Assembly (NCBI GenBank): GCA_025148965.1
Contig: CP102273.1
Coordinates: 930,001 to 994,000, forward strand
DNA length: 64,000 bases
Origin: Intestinibacter bartlettii
GTDB taxonomy: Bacteria; Bacillota; Clostridia; Peptostreptococcales; Peptostreptococcaceae
Reading direction: 5' to 3'
Both the position numbers and the translations under genes were made by a program. Shown in pieces: positions 46,172-56,315 of the stretch (position 1 is the first letter of the stretch; every line of letters begins with the position of its first letter). The notes beneath the pieces are model-generated. The model saw only the letters and a program-made list of their open reading frames with translations, was not told the origin of the DNA and ran no database searches.

Positions 46172-46185
46172 TTGTTCATGATAAA

Positions 46186-46200
46186 TTTTGATAATCAAAA
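46186..46200 (+). promoter_or_regulatory. FabT-type operator
   Basis: TTTTGATAATCAAAA is a perfect 15-base dyad and matches the known FabT box (TTTGATTATCAAATT). It lies about +9 to +23 of the predicted fab transcript, a good repressor position. The FabT-like gene ends this gene cluster. Confidence 0.85.
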
Positions 46201-46261
46201 TATTTAATATATAAATAATTATAAAAGCAAATATTTTGTGATTAAAAAGAGGGGGTAATAG

Positions 46262-47242
46262 ATGAACAATGTAGTTATAGCTGGTGTTGGAAAATATATT
46301 CCATCAAAAATAGTTACTAACAATATGTTAAGTCAGATTGTAGAAACGAGTGATGAATGGATAGTTTCAAGAACTGGTATAAAACAAAGGCATATTACTA
46401 CAAATGAAAATACATCAGATATAGCATCAAAAGCAGCTTTAAATGCAATTCATGATTCGAATATAGATGCGTGTGACATAGATTTAATAATCGTTGCTAC
46501 ATGCACACCAGATATGTATACACCTGCTACAGCCTGTATAGTTCAGAAAAATATAGGAGCAAAAAATGCATTTGCATTTGATTTAGGTGCTGCATGTTCT
46601 GGATTTATATATGGAATTAATGTTGCAAAATCTATAATGGTTTCAAATGATATAAAAAAGGCTTTAGTAATCGGTGCTGAAACTTTATCAAAATCAATTG
46701 ATTGGAATGATAGATCAACATGTGTTTTATTTGGAGATGGTGCTGGGGCTGTGGTTTTATCACTTAGTGAAAATGAAGGAATTTTAGATGTCATATGTAA
46801 ATCAAAGGGAATAAAGTGGGAAAATCTCACTATTGGCGCTAAGGATTTAACAAACCCATATATCGATGAGAAAATAAGAATGAATCCATACCTAAATATG
46901 AATGGAAGTGAGATTTTTAAATTTGCAACAGTTGAGATAGTAATTTTAATAAAGCAAATTTTAAAAGATAATAATTTAAGTCTAGAAGATATAGCTTATA
47001 TAATACCGCACCAGGCGAATGAAAGAATTATTCAATTTGCTGCCAAGAAGTTAGAAATTCCTGTGGATAAATTCTATATAAATATAGATGAATATGGAAA
47101 TACTTCAGCAGCATCAATACCAATTGCAATAAGCGAAATGAGTGAAAAGAATTTGCTTAAAAAAGGAGATAAATTAATTGCAGTTGGATTTGGGGCAGGG
47201 CTTACGTCTGGAGCCTGCTTAATAAAATGGCAAAATAATTAA
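46262..47242 (+). CDS. fabH: 3-oxoacyl-ACP synthase III
   Basis: The 326 residues have catalytic Cys in GAACSGFIYG (about residue 112), His in PHQANERI (about 247) and Asn in EYGNTSAASIP (about 277), plus C-terminal GFGAGLTSG. FabH starts fatty-acid synthesis by condensing acyl-CoA with malonyl-ACP. It is the first gene of the operon, behind AGAGGGGG. Confidence 0.96.
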   Translation: MNNVVIAGVGKYIPSKIVTNNMLSQIVETSDEWIVSRTGIKQRHITTNENTSDIASKAALNAIHDSNIDACDIDLIIVATCTPDMYTPATACIVQKNIGAKNAFAFDLGAACSGFIYGINVAKSIMVSNDIKKALVIGAETLSKSIDWNDRSTCVLFGDGAGAVVLSLSENEGILDVICKSKGIKWENLTIGAKDLTNPYIDEKIRMNPYLNMNGSEIFKFATVEIVILIKQILKDNNLSLEDIAYIIPHQANERIIQFAAKKLEIPVDKFYINIDEYGNTSAASIPIAISEMSEKNLLKKGDKLIAVGFGAGLTSGACLIKWQNN

Positions 47243-47358
47243 TTTGGGATAATACTCAAAATTAATTTAATAAATTATAAAAAAATAAGGGAATAAAAGA
47301 TTTACTAAGATTAAAATTAAAAAACAAAAAATTAAGATCAAAATTAGGAGGAAAAATT

Positions 47359-47583
47359 ATGTTTGAAAAAATACAAGAAATGATGGTAGAAAGCTTATCT
47401 TTAGAAAAGGACGATATAAAATTGGAAAGTACTTTTGAATCTTTAGAAATAGATTCACTAGATGTTTTTGAATTAGTTACTGAGATAGAGGAAGAATTCG
47501 ATATTGAAATAGAAGATGCTGAAAATCTAAAATCAGTTCAAGATTTAGTTGCATACATAGAGGGAAAAGTTGCAGTTAAGTAG
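47359..47583 (+). CDS. acpP: Acyl carrier protein
   Basis: The 74-residue acidic helical protein has the phosphopantetheine site LEIDSLDVFELV with Ser33. It carries the growing acyl chain. GGAGGAAAAATT precedes the ATG. It is followed by the hairpin at 47616-47649. Confidence 0.95.
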   Translation: MFEKIQEMMVESLSLEKDDIKLESTFESLEIDSLDVFELVTEIEEEFDIEIEDAENLKSVQDLVAYIEGKVAVK

Positions 47584-47615
47584 GATTATTGCAAAGTGAA
47601 AATTTAATAAATCCA

Positions 47616-47649
47616 AATAAATCTAACTAGCTATTTAGTTAGATTTATT
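47616..47649 (+). terminator. Intercistronic hairpin between acpP and fabK
   Basis: AATAAATCTAACTA (47616-47629) and TAGTTAGATTTATT (47636-47649) pair perfectly over 14 base pairs. Only AAAATATATT follows, so it is likely a partial terminator or stabiliser that keeps acpP mRNA high relative to the genes below. Confidence 0.7.
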
Positions 47650-47680
47650 AAAATATATTAAGAGAGGATTTAACGAGGTT

Positions 47681-48640
47681 ATGAATTGTAATGTGATAAC
47701 AGAATTATTGAATATAAAATATCCAATAATACAAGGAGGGATGGCATGGATTGCAGATGCATCTCTTGCTGTTGGAGTTAGTGAGGCAGGTGGCCTTGGG
47801 ATAATAAGTGGTGTTGGACCAACAGAAGTTGTAAGAGCCCAAATTAGAAAAGCAAAGGAGCTAACAGATAAACCATTTGGTGTAAATGTAATGCTTATGC
47901 AAGATAATGCAGATGAGATAGCACACTTAGTATGTGATGAAAAAGTTCCTGTAGTTACAACGGGTGCAGGAAGTCCAGGTAAATATATAGAAATGTGGAA
48001 AAGTCACGGAATTAAGGTTATTCCAGTAGTTCCATCAGTAGCGATTGCAAAAAGAATGGAGAAGTTCGGTGCAGATGCCGTGATAGCTGAGGGAATGGAG
48101 TCTGGCGGACATATAGGCCAAACGACTACAATGAGTTTAGTTCCACAAGTTGTAGATGCAGTGAATATTCCAGTTATAGCAGCTGGGGGAATTGGAGACG
48201 GAAGGGGAATAGCAGCATCATTTATGTTAGGAGCTGTCGGTGTCCAAATGGGAACTCGCTTTTTAGTTTCAAATGAATGTAATGTACATAAAAACTATAA
48301 AGAAAAAGTATTAAAAGCTAAAGATATAGAAACAGAAGTTACAGGGACTTCAACTTCTCATCCAGTAAGAGTTCTTAGAAATAAACTAACTAGAGAGTAT
48401 ATAAAAATAGAAAAAAGTAATTCTAATTCTGAAAAACTAGAATCTTTAACTAGAGGTGCTTTAAGAAAAGCAGTTATAGAAGGTGACACAGAAAATGGAA
48501 GTGTTATGGCAGGTCAAATAGCGGGACTTGTGAAAAAGGAGCAAAGTTGCAAGGAAATAATAGAAGAGCTAATGACTGAGTTTGATAAATGCATAAATTA
48601 TAAATATATAAATAATATAAGTTTTAGATTCAATGCATAA
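47681..48640 (+). CDS. fabK: Enoyl-ACP reductase II (FMN)
   Basis: The 319 residues form a nitronate-monooxygenase-type barrel with the FabK pattern IQGGMAWIADASLAVGVSEAGGLGIISG, GVNVMLM, TTGAGSPGKY, GMESGGHIGQTTTMSL and AAGGIGDGRGIAASFMLGAVGVQMGTRFLVS. It performs the last reduction of each elongation cycle in bacteria lacking FabI. The C-terminal 15 residues (YKYINNISFRFNA) extend a little past the usual end. Confidence 0.95.
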   Translation: MNCNVITELLNIKYPIIQGGMAWIADASLAVGVSEAGGLGIISGVGPTEVVRAQIRKAKELTDKPFGVNVMLMQDNADEIAHLVCDEKVPVVTTGAGSPGKYIEMWKSHGIKVIPVVPSVAIAKRMEKFGADAVIAEGMESGGHIGQTTTMSLVPQVVDAVNIPVIAAGGIGDGRGIAASFMLGAVGVQMGTRFLVSNECNVHKNYKEKVLKAKDIETEVTGTSTSHPVRVLRNKLTREYIKIEKSNSNSEKLESLTRGALRKAVIEGDTENGSVMAGQIAGLVKKEQSCKEIIEELMTEFDKCINYKYINNISFRFNA

Positions 48641-48672
48641 ATAAATTACACAAGTTTTATATGGAGGAGATT

Positions 48673-49608
48673 ATGAACGAGAATATAGCATTTCTTTTTC
48701 CAGGGCAAGGTTCACAATATGTAGGCATGGGAAAAAGTTTATATGACAATATAGATGAATGTAAAGAAATATTCGATATGGGTGATGAGATTTTAAATAT
48801 GCCTATGAAAGAGATGATTTTTAATGGTAATGAAGATGATTTAAAAAGAACTAAATATTCACAACCAGCAATTTTACTAACATCACTTGCATCTGCTAAG
48901 GCTGTAGAGCTTAGAGGAATTTCTGCTAAGTATACCTTGGGACTTTCATTAGGTGAATATGGTGCACTTGTTGATTCTGGTGTGATAAGTTTTGAAGATG
49001 GAATTAAACTAATCAAAAAGAGAGCTGAGATAATGGATAGTGCTATAAGCCCAGAAGAAGGAAGCATGATGGCAATTTTAAAATTAAGTCCAGAAAAGGT
49101 TGAAGAATTGATAAAAAGATCAAGTGAATTTGGATTAGTCGAAGGTGCAAATTATAATTGTCCTGGTCAAACAGTAATTTCAGGAGAAGTAAAAGCTTTA
49201 GAGGCGAGTGCTAAAATAGCAAAAGAACTTGGTGGAAGGGCACTTCCATTAAAGGTCAGTGGTCCATTTCACTGTTCGATGTACAAAGATGCAAGTTATA
49301 AATTTTATGAAGAAGTAAAAAAAGCAGAGATAAATGATTTTAAAAAGGTTGTATATTCAAATGTAAAAGGTGCCCCCTATAAAAAAGATGATGATATAAA
49401 AGAGTTACTTAGACAACAAATAATGTCACCAGTTTTATTCGAAAAGAGCATAAGAGATTTAATAAACAAAGGTGTTGACACTTTTATAGAAGTTGGTCCA
49501 GGAAAAGCATTAAGTGGATTTGTAAAAAAAATAGATAAATCAGTAAAAATATATAACGTGTGTGATATTGATTCATTAGAAAGCACAATATCAAGTTTGG
49601 AATTATAA
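48673..49608 (+). CDS. fabD: Malonyl-CoA:ACP transacylase
   Basis: ATG 48661 overlaps the ribosome site GGAGGAG, so ATG 48673 (311 residues) is used. FPGQGSQYVGMG at the N-terminus, the nucleophile in GLSLGEYGAL (about residue 90) and the His in GPFHCSMY (about 200) are present. It loads malonate on ACP. Confidence 0.95.
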   Translation: MNENIAFLFPGQGSQYVGMGKSLYDNIDECKEIFDMGDEILNMPMKEMIFNGNEDDLKRTKYSQPAILLTSLASAKAVELRGISAKYTLGLSLGEYGALVDSGVISFEDGIKLIKKRAEIMDSAISPEEGSMMAILKLSPEKVEELIKRSSEFGLVEGANYNCPGQTVISGEVKALEASAKIAKELGGRALPLKVSGPFHCSMYKDASYKFYEEVKKAEINDFKKVVYSNVKGAPYKKDDDIKELLRQQIMSPVLFEKSIRDLINKGVDTFIEVGPGKALSGFVKKIDKSVKIYNVCDIDSLESTISSLEL

Positions 49609-49666
49609 AGAAATTATACATTAAAGGGGCTTTATAAAACTTATAAAAGCTGAAATGGAGGATTTT

Positions 49667-50407
49667 ATGTTAAAGGGAAAATGTGCTGTAATAACAGGTG
49701 CATCAAGAGGAATAGGAAAATGTATAGCTAAAAAATTTGCAAAAGAAGGGGCAAATGTAGTTATTAATTATAGAAATAATGAGGAAGAAGCATTAAAAGT
49801 TAAAAAAGAATTAGAAGATTTAGGTTCTCAAGTATTAGTAGTAAAAGCAGATGTAAGCGAATTAGAACAAGCAGAAAATCTTATAAAAGAAGCAAAAAAA
49901 GAATTTGGAAGAGTCGATATATTAGTAAACAATGCTGGAATAACAAAAGACAATCTTATTATAAGAATGAAAGAAGAAGATTTTGATAGCGTAATAAAAA
50001 CAAATTTAAAAGGGGCTTTCAACTGTTTAAAAGCAGTGACTCCGATAATGTTAAAGCAAAAATACGGAAAAATAGTAAATATGGCATCTGTAGTAGGTGT
50101 GGTTGGAAATCCAGGACAAGTTAATTATTGTGCATCAAAGGCTGGATTAATCGGGATGACAAAATCACTTGCAAAAGAAATAGGAAGCAGAAATATCACA
50201 GTTAATGCAATAGCCCCAGGATTTATAGATACAGATATGACCAAGATTTTGAGTGATGATCAAAAGAAAAAAATATTATCACAAATACCATTAAATAAAT
50301 TTGGAAATGTTGAAGATATAGCAAATGTGGCATTATTTTTAGGCAGTGAAAATTCAAATTATATAACAGGCCAAGTAATTCACGTAGATGGTGGAATGGC
50401 TATGTAA
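49667..50407 (+). CDS. fabG: 3-oxoacyl-ACP reductase
   Basis: ATG 49667 follows TGGAGG; the earlier ATG 49655 overlaps that site. The 246 residues have the NADPH motif TGASRGIG (about 10-17), NNAG, Ser in NMASVVG and the catalytic YCASKAG. It is the ketoreductase step of elongation. Confidence 0.95.
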   Translation: MLKGKCAVITGASRGIGKCIAKKFAKEGANVVINYRNNEEEALKVKKELEDLGSQVLVVKADVSELEQAENLIKEAKKEFGRVDILVNNAGITKDNLIIRMKEEDFDSVIKTNLKGAFNCLKAVTPIMLKQKYGKIVNMASVVGVVGNPGQVNYCASKAGLIGMTKSLAKEIGSRNITVNAIAPGFIDTDMTKILSDDQKKKILSQIPLNKFGNVEDIANVALFLGSENSNYITGQVIHVDGGMAM

Positions 50408-50428
50408 TTCGAAAAACAGGAGGATTAA

Positions 50429-51664
50429 ATGAAAAATAGAGTAGTTATAACAGGAATGGGGGCTGTAACTCCAATTGGAAATACAGAGGCTGAGTTTTGG
50501 GAAAATGCCAAATCTGGAAAATTAGGAATAGATACAATAAAATCAATCGATACAGAAGGATTAGATGTGAAATTTGCGGGAGAAGTAAAGAACTTAGACA
50601 TAGAAAAATTTTTAGATAAAAAAGAATGTAGAAGATTAGATAAATTTACTCAATACGCACTGATTGCAAGTATGGAGGCAGTTGAAAATGCAAAATTAGA
50701 TTTAAATCAAATAGATAAAGACAGATTTGCAGTTATAGTAGGTTCAGGTATTGGTGGATTTAATACTAATGAAAAAGAATTCAAAACGCTACATACTAAG
50801 GGGATAAAACGAATATCACCAATGTATATACCAATGACTATAATAAATGCAGCAGCAGCAAACATCGCAATTAAATTTGGGGCTAGAGGAATGTGTACAT
50901 CAGTAGTAACAGCTTGTGCAACGGGAACTAATAGTATAGGAGATGCATACAGACATATAAAAGATGGTTATGCTGATATAGCTATAACTGGTGGTTGTGA
51001 ATCATCAATCACACCGATTGCAATTGCTGGTTTTACAAATATGAGGGCATTATCAACTAGCAAAAATAAAACTAAAGCATCAATTCCATTTGACAAAGAG
51101 AGAGGCGGATTTGTAATGGGAGAAGGTGCTGGAATATTAGTAATCGAAAGTTTAGAACATGCTAAAAAAAGAGGAGCAAATATACTTGCAGAAATCGTTG
51201 GATATGGCTCAACATGTGATGCATATCATATAACTTCTCCATCACCAGAAGGAGTAGCTGCAGCAAATGCGATGAAAAATGCAGTCAAAGAAGCAAATGT
51301 AAAAATGAACGATGTTTCATACATAAATGCACATGGGACATCTACTTACTACAATGACTTATATGAAACTAGAGCTATAAAAAATGCTTTCGGAGAAGAT
51401 GCGAAAAATATACCAATATCATCGACAAAATCAATGATAGGTCATTTATTAGGTGCAGCGGGAGCGGTTGAATCAATAATATGTATAAGAGCATTAAATG
51501 AAGGTTTTATACCTCCAACAATAGGTTATACAGAAAGTGAAGAAGAATTAGATTTGGATTATGTTCCAAACAAAGGAAGATGTGCAGATTTAAAATATGC
51601 TCTTAACAATTCACTTGGATTTGGAGGACATAATGCATGTCTATTATTTAAAAAGTGGGATTAA
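50429..51664 (+). CDS. fabF: 3-oxoacyl-ACP synthase II
   Basis: The 411 residues have the nucleophile Cys in VTACATGTNS (about residue 163), His in NAHGTST (about 301) and His in MIGHLLGAAGA (about 338). FabF condenses malonyl-ACP with the growing chain. AGGAGG lies upstream, 21 bases after fabG. Confidence 0.96.
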   Translation: MKNRVVITGMGAVTPIGNTEAEFWENAKSGKLGIDTIKSIDTEGLDVKFAGEVKNLDIEKFLDKKECRRLDKFTQYALIASMEAVENAKLDLNQIDKDRFAVIVGSGIGGFNTNEKEFKTLHTKGIKRISPMYIPMTIINAAAANIAIKFGARGMCTSVVTACATGTNSIGDAYRHIKDGYADIAITGGCESSITPIAIAGFTNMRALSTSKNKTKASIPFDKERGGFVMGEGAGILVIESLEHAKKRGANILAEIVGYGSTCDAYHITSPSPEGVAAANAMKNAVKEANVKMNDVSYINAHGTSTYYNDLYETRAIKNAFGEDAKNIPISSTKSMIGHLLGAAGAVESIICIRALNEGFIPPTIGYTESEEELDLDYVPNKGRCADLKYALNNSLGFGGHNACLLFKKWD

Positions 51665-51676
51665 TCGGAGGACGCT

Positions 51677-52171
51677 ATGAATTTTAATGAAGTAAAAGAA
51701 TTAATTTCTATTTTAGACGATTCAAAATTAGCTTATTTTGAATTGGAGAATGAAGATGGATATATAAAAATAGACAAGAGTATGTCTAGAGATTATGTAC
51801 CTAATAAAATACAAAATGAAGTTTCAGCAATAGAAAATAAGGAAGAAAAACAACATAACAATACAATTTCTTCAAAAATAAATATTAAAGAAAATGAAAA
51901 TATTACAAATGAGTCACAAGTAGAAGAAAATATAGAGTTTATAAAATCACCAATAGTTGGTACATTTTATTCAAAATCATCACCTGATGTAGAGCCTTTT
52001 GTTCAAAAAGGGGACAAGGTAAGCAAAGGTGATATAGTTTGCATAGTCGAAGCAATGAAATTGATGAATGAAATAAATGCCGAATTTAATTGTGAGATAG
52101 TTGAGATTATGGCACAAGAGGGCAAGATGGTCCAATATGGACAAGAATTATTTAAGGTGAAAAAATTATAG
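51677..52171 (+). CDS. accB: Biotin carboxyl carrier protein of acetyl-CoA carboxylase
   Basis: The 164 residues have a flexible Lys/Asn/Glu-rich middle (about 40-85) and the C-terminal biotinyl domain with EAMKLMNEI, in which the lysine receives biotin. It carries CO2 between AccC and AccDA. Biotin supply relates to bioY at 8.6 kb. Confidence 0.95.
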   Translation: MNFNEVKELISILDDSKLAYFELENEDGYIKIDKSMSRDYVPNKIQNEVSAIENKEEKQHNNTISSKINIKENENITNESQVEENIEFIKSPIVGTFYSKSSPDVEPFVQKGDKVSKGDIVCIVEAMKLMNEINAEFNCEIVEIMAQEGKMVQYGQELFKVKKL

Positions 52172-52180
52172 GAGAAAATT

Positions 52181-52603
52181 ATGTTAGGAGCAAAAGAAAT
52201 CAAAGAAATTTTACCACATAGATATCCATTTTTAATGATAGACAGAGTAGAAGAAGTTGAAGAAGGAAAAAGAGCAAAAGGGTTTAAAAATATATCTATA
52301 AATGAAGAATTTTTCAACGGACATTTTCCAGATTATCCAGTAATGCCAGGAGTTTTGATATTAGAAGCTTTGGCACAAATGGGTGCTATTTGTATTCTTT
52401 CAAAAGAAGAATTCAAAGGGAAAATAGGTTTTTTAGTTGGAGCAGACAAAGTAAGATGGAAGCAACAAGTAATGCCTGGGGATAGATTAGATTTAGAAAT
52501 TGAGATAACAAAATTAAGAGGATCTATAGGAGTTGGAACTGGGTATGCAAGTGTAGATGGAAAGGTAGTTTGCCAAGGTGAAATAATGTTTGCAATTGGG
52601 TAG
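52181..52603 (+). CDS. fabZ: 3-hydroxyacyl-ACP dehydratase
   Basis: The 140-residue hotdog-fold protein has [14 protein letters not shown] (catalytic His), [26 protein letters not shown] with catalytic Glu, and [15 protein letters not shown]. It dehydrates hydroxyacyl-ACP. No fabA or fabM-like gene is seen for making unsaturated chains. Confidence 0.96.
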   Translation: MLGAKEIKEILPHRYPFLMIDRVEEVEEGKRAKGFKNISINEEFFNGHFPDYPVMPGVLILEALAQMGAICILSKEEFKGKIGFLVGADKVRWKQQVMPGDRLDLEIEITKLRGSIGVGTGYASVDGKVVCQGEIMFAIG

Positions 52604-52611
52604 GTGATAAG

Positions 52612-53964
52612 ATGCTAAAGAAAATTTTAATAGCAAATAGAGGAGAAATAGCAGTTAGAATAATACGTGCATGTAGAGAACTTGGTATATCTACAGTTGC
52701 GATTTATTCAGAAGCTGATAAATATGCACTTCATACACAGATGGCAGATGAAGCAGTTTGTGTAGGTGGACCACAAAGTAAAGATAGTTATTTGAATATG
52801 ACTAATATATTAAGTGCATGTGTGCTTACTGGGTGTGAAGGGATTCATCCAGGGTTTGGTTTTTTATCTGAAAATCCTAAATTTGCAAAGATGTGTGAAG
52901 AGTGCAATATAAAATATATAGGACCAGATTATAAGATTATAGAACTTATGGGAAATAAGGCTAAAGCAAGAGAAGTTATGAAAAAAGCAAATGTACCTGT
53001 AGTTCCTGGATATGAAGGTGAAATAACTTCAGTTTCACAAGCACTTGAAATAGCAAAGGAAATTGGTTTTCCAGTAATGATAAAGGCAGCTGCTGGCGGT
53101 GGTGGAAAAGGAATTAGAATAGTAAATGAAGAAGGTGAATTTGAACACAACTATAACGCTGCAAAGTTAGAATCAAAAGCATGTTTTTCAGATGATAGAA
53201 TTTATATAGAAAAATTTATACAAAAACCAAGACATATAGAATTTCAAATTTTAGCTGATGAATATGGAAATACAATTCATCTAGGCGAAAGAGAATGTTC
53301 ACTTCAAAGAAATAATCAAAAAGTGCTAGAAGAAGCACCATCTACTTTTTTAAATCCAAAACTTAGAGAAAAAATGGGAGAGGTTGCAAAATGTGCAGCA
53401 AAGGCTGTAAATTATAAAAATGCAGGGACAATAGAATTTCTTGTGGATAAAGATTGCAATTTTTACTTTATGGAAATGAATACTAGAATTCAGGTTGAAC
53501 ATCCTATAACTGAAATGGTTACAGGGGTAGATATAGTTAAGGAACAATTAAAAATAGCATCGGGAAAGAAATTAGATTTGATTCAAGATGATATTTGTAT
53601 AAGCGGAAATGCAATTGAATGCAGAATAAATGCCGAAGACACAGATAATAATTTTAGACCATCTCCAGGACTTATAAAAGAATTATATATACCATCAGGC
53701 CCAGGGGTTAGAGTTGACAGTGCAATTTATTCTGGATATGAAATACCTCCATACTACGACTCAATGATAGGAAAGATGATAACATATGGCGCTACGAGAG
53801 ATGAAGCAATAATAAAGATGAAAAGAGCACTAGGAGAATTTGCAATAGGAGGAGTAAAGACAAATATAGATTTTCAATACAGTATATTAAATAATAGAGA
53901 TTTTTTAAAAGGAAATTATGATACATCATTTATAGCAGAAAAGTTGGTGAGAAATAATGCTTAA
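52612..53964 (+). CDS. accC: Biotin carboxylase subunit of acetyl-CoA carboxylase
   Basis: This 450-residue ATP-grasp enzyme has [21 protein letters not shown] at the N-terminus, the glycine loop [13 protein letters not shown] (about 162-174), [20 protein letters not shown] and the C-terminal ECRINAED region. It carboxylates biotin on AccB. It overlaps accD by 8 bases. Confidence 0.97.
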   Translation: MLKKILIANRGEIAVRIIRACRELGISTVAIYSEADKYALHTQMADEAVCVGGPQSKDSYLNMTNILSACVLTGCEGIHPGFGFLSENPKFAKMCEECNIKYIGPDYKIIELMGNKAKAREVMKKANVPVVPGYEGEITSVSQALEIAKEIGFPVMIKAAAGGGGKGIRIVNEEGEFEHNYNAAKLESKACFSDDRIYIEKFIQKPRHIEFQILADEYGNTIHLGERECSLQRNNQKVLEEAPSTFLNPKLREKMGEVAKCAAKAVNYKNAGTIEFLVDKDCNFYFMEMNTRIQVEHPITEMVTGVDIVKEQLKIASGKKLDLIQDDICISGNAIECRINAEDTDNNFRPSPGLIKELYIPSGPGVRVDSAIYSGYEIPPYYDSMIGKMITYGATRDEAIIKMKRALGEFAIGGVKTNIDFQYSILNNRDFLKGNYDTSFIAEKLVRNNA

Positions 53965-54814
53965 AAATTTATTTAGAAAACAAGAATATATAACAGTTAG
54001 TAGCAAACCACTAAAAGATAAAGAATTTATACCTAATATACCAAATGGAAAATGGATAAATTGTAAAAAATGTAAGAGTATAATTTATTTAGAAGATCTA
54101 AAAAATGATGATTATGTATGCCCTAATTGTAATTACCACTTCAATATATCGGCAAAAGAAAGGATAAATCAAATATTCGATAAAGATAGCTTTATTGAGA
54201 TGTTTCAAGAAATAAAAGTTACAAATCCATTAGAATTCCCAGGATATGAAGAAAAGTTAAAAAAAGCTGAACAAAAATCTGATTTAGATGAAGGTGTACT
54301 TTGTGGGGTTGGAAATATAAATTCAAAAAAAGTAGCAACTGCAATAATGGATAGTAATTTTATGATGGGAAGTATGGGAAGTGCTGTCGGTGAAAGAATT
54401 ACAAGAATTATAGAATATGCAACACAAAATAAACTTCCGCTTATTATATTTACTGCTTCTGGAGGAGCTAGAATGCAAGAAGGAATAATTTCACTTATGC
54501 AGATGGCAAAAACATCTGCAGCAATAGCAAAACATGATGAAGCAGGACTTTTGTATATAAGTGTAATAACAAATCCAACAACAGGAGGAGTAACCGCTAG
54601 TTTTGCAATGCTTGGAGATATAATAATCTCTGAACCAGGAGCAATTTTAGGATTCGCAGGTCGTAGGGTAATTGAAAATACAATAAATCAGAAATTACCA
54701 GAAGACTTCCAAAGTGCAGAATTTATGCTAGAAAAGGGATTTGTAGATGATATTGTAGATAGAAAAAATTTAAAAAATTATTTATCAAGAGTGCTTAAAT
54801 TACATGGAATATAA
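53957..54814 (+). CDS. accD: Acetyl-CoA carboxylase carboxyltransferase subunit beta
   Basis: The 285 residues start with a zinc ribbon, C36-x2-C39-x15-C55-x2-C58, then the crotonase-like carboxyltransferase domain with [21 protein letters not shown] and [18 protein letters not shown]. With AccA it moves the carboxyl group from biotin to acetyl-CoA. Confidence 0.97.
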   Translation: MLKNLFRKQEYITVSSKPLKDKEFIPNIPNGKWINCKKCKSIIYLEDLKNDDYVCPNCNYHFNISAKERINQIFDKDSFIEMFQEIKVTNPLEFPGYEEKLKKAEQKSDLDEGVLCGVGNINSKKVATAIMDSNFMMGSMGSAVGERITRIIEYATQNKLPLIIFTASGGARMQEGIISLMQMAKTSAAIAKHDEAGLLYISVITNPTTGGVTASFAMLGDIIISEPGAILGFAGRRVIENTINQKLPEDFQSAEFMLEKGFVDDIVDRKNLKNYLSRVLKLHGI

Positions 54815-54842
54815 AGAAAAGAATATCTAAAGGTGGTGATAG

Positions 54843-55658
54843 ATGTTGAAGGATAAAAAGAATGAAGTATGGAATATTGTAGAGATAGCAAGAAATAAAG
54901 AAAGACCAAACGTACGATTTTATATAGAAAATATTTTCGATGATTTTATTGAATTCCATGGTGATAGAAATTTTAGAGACGACAAAGCAGTAATAGGTGG
55001 AATTGCATCAATAGATAAAATAAGTGTCACAGTAATAGGAGTTAATAAAGGTAAAAATGTAAAAGAAAATGTAGATACAAATTTCGGAATGGTTCATCCA
55101 GAAGGATATAGAAAAGCATTAAGACTTATGAAACAAGCTGAAAAATTTAATAGACCTATAATATGTTTTGTCGATACACCAGGTGCATATTGTGGAGTTG
55201 GGGCAGAAGAAAGAGGTCAAGGTCAGGCAATTGCACAGAATTTAATGGAAATGAGTAGACTAAAAACACCAATAATATCAATAATAACAGGAGAAGGCGG
55301 CAGTGGAGGGGCATTGGGACTTAGTGTATCTGATAAGGTGTATATGCTTAAAAATTCGATTTACTCTATTTTATCTCCAGAAGGATTTGCGACAATTTTA
55401 TGGAAAGATTCATCAAGAACTAAAGAAGCAGCAGAAGTTATGAAAATAACAGCTTTAGACTTACTTAGTTTGGGAATAATAGATAATATAATAGATGAAC
55501 CAATAGAAGGTGCACATACAAATCCTTCTTTAGTTTCAGAAAACATAAAAAGACTCATAAATTCAGATTTAAATAATTTAATTGATATAAAAAAACAAGA
55601 TTTATTACAAAAGAGATATAATAAATTTAGAAAAATGGGTAACTTTTATGAAGTATAA
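54843..55658 (+). CDS. accA: Acetyl-CoA carboxylase carboxyltransferase subunit alpha
   Basis: The 271 residues have the family core FGMVHPEGYRKALRLM, FVDTPGAYCGVGAEERGQGQAIAQNL and GEGGSGGALGLSVSDKVYML. It completes the carboxylase with AccD. AAGGTGGTG precedes the ATG. Last of the biosynthetic genes in the operon. Confidence 0.97.
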   Translation: MLKDKKNEVWNIVEIARNKERPNVRFYIENIFDDFIEFHGDRNFRDDKAVIGGIASIDKISVTVIGVNKGKNVKENVDTNFGMVHPEGYRKALRLMKQAEKFNRPIICFVDTPGAYCGVGAEERGQGQAIAQNLMEMSRLKTPIISIITGEGGSGGALGLSVSDKVYMLKNSIYSILSPEGFATILWKDSSRTKEAAEVMKITALDLLSLGIIDNIIDEPIEGAHTNPSLVSENIKRLINSDLNNLIDIKKQDLLQKRYNKFRKMGNFYEV

Positions 55659-55664
55659 TATCAA

Positions 55665-55693
55665 TTGAAATTATTTCTAAAATTTATTATAAT
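55665..55693 (+). promoter_or_regulatory. Promoter of the fabT-like gene
   Basis: TTGAAA (55665-55670) and TATAAT (55688-55693) are spaced by 17 bases and end about 38 bases before the gene. It allows fabT expression apart from the fab operon. No FabT-type dyad was seen here. Confidence 0.8.
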
Positions 55694-55730
55694 ACATTTA
55701 AGATTAAAATAAATATGGAGAGAAAATAAA

Positions 55731-56183
55731 ATGGAAAAGAGAGCGGAACGATTAAATTCACTTTTGGTGCAATTATTTAATGATATTTTACATATAGAAG
55801 AAAAGGTTTTAAAAAGTTCTGAGATAAAAGATTTATCTATAACAGAGATACACACAATTGATGCAATAGGAACTCAAGGAAACAGAACTATGGGAGAAAT
55901 TGCCCACGATTTAAGAATAACAGTTGGAACGCTAACATCTGCAATTAATAGACTTATAAAAAAAGGTTATGCTGAAAGATCGAGAACGGAAGAAGATAGA
56001 AGAGTTGTGTTAGTAAGTCTAACTGAAAAGGGAAAGCATGCTTATAAAATACATGCAGATTTTCACAAAGAAATGGTACAAGCAACATTAAACTCTTATA
56101 ACGATGAAGAACAAGAAGTTCTATGTGATGTAATAGAAAAAATAAATATATTTTTTGAGGATAAGTATGAAGGTCTCCAATAG
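55731..56183 (+). CDS. fabT: MarR-family regulator, FabT-like
   Basis: The 150-residue winged-helix protein has NRTMGEIAHDLRITVGTLTSAINRLIKKGYAERSRTEEDRRVVLVSLTEKG, close to FabT of streptococci, which represses fab genes when bound to acyl-ACP. In streptococci fabT precedes fabH; here it follows accA and has its own promoter. The FabT-type dyad at 46186 is the probable target. Its TAG lies in the terminator hairpin. Confidence 0.85.
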   Translation: MEKRAERLNSLLVQLFNDILHIEEKVLKSSEIKDLSITEIHTIDAIGTQGNRTMGEIAHDLRITVGTLTSAINRLIKKGYAERSRTEEDRRVVLVSLTEKGKHAYKIHADFHKEMVQATLNSYNDEEQEVLCDVIEKINIFFEDKYEGLQ

Positions 56184-56199
56184 GAGGCTTTTATTTTTT
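56170..56199 (+). terminator. Terminator overlapping the fabT stop codon
   Basis: AAGGTCTCC (56170-56178) pairs with GGAGGCTTT (56183-56191) including wobbles; the stop codon TAG falls at the loop and stem. T6 follows. Confidence 0.75.
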
Positions 56200-56315
56200 G
56201 AAATTAAGAAAAGTTAAGGAATTTAAAATGAAAAAAACATTTTTTCACGATATTATGTATATATGAGAAATAAAATGTAAATTGAGATACAATATAATAT
56301 ATGGGGGATTTTAGT

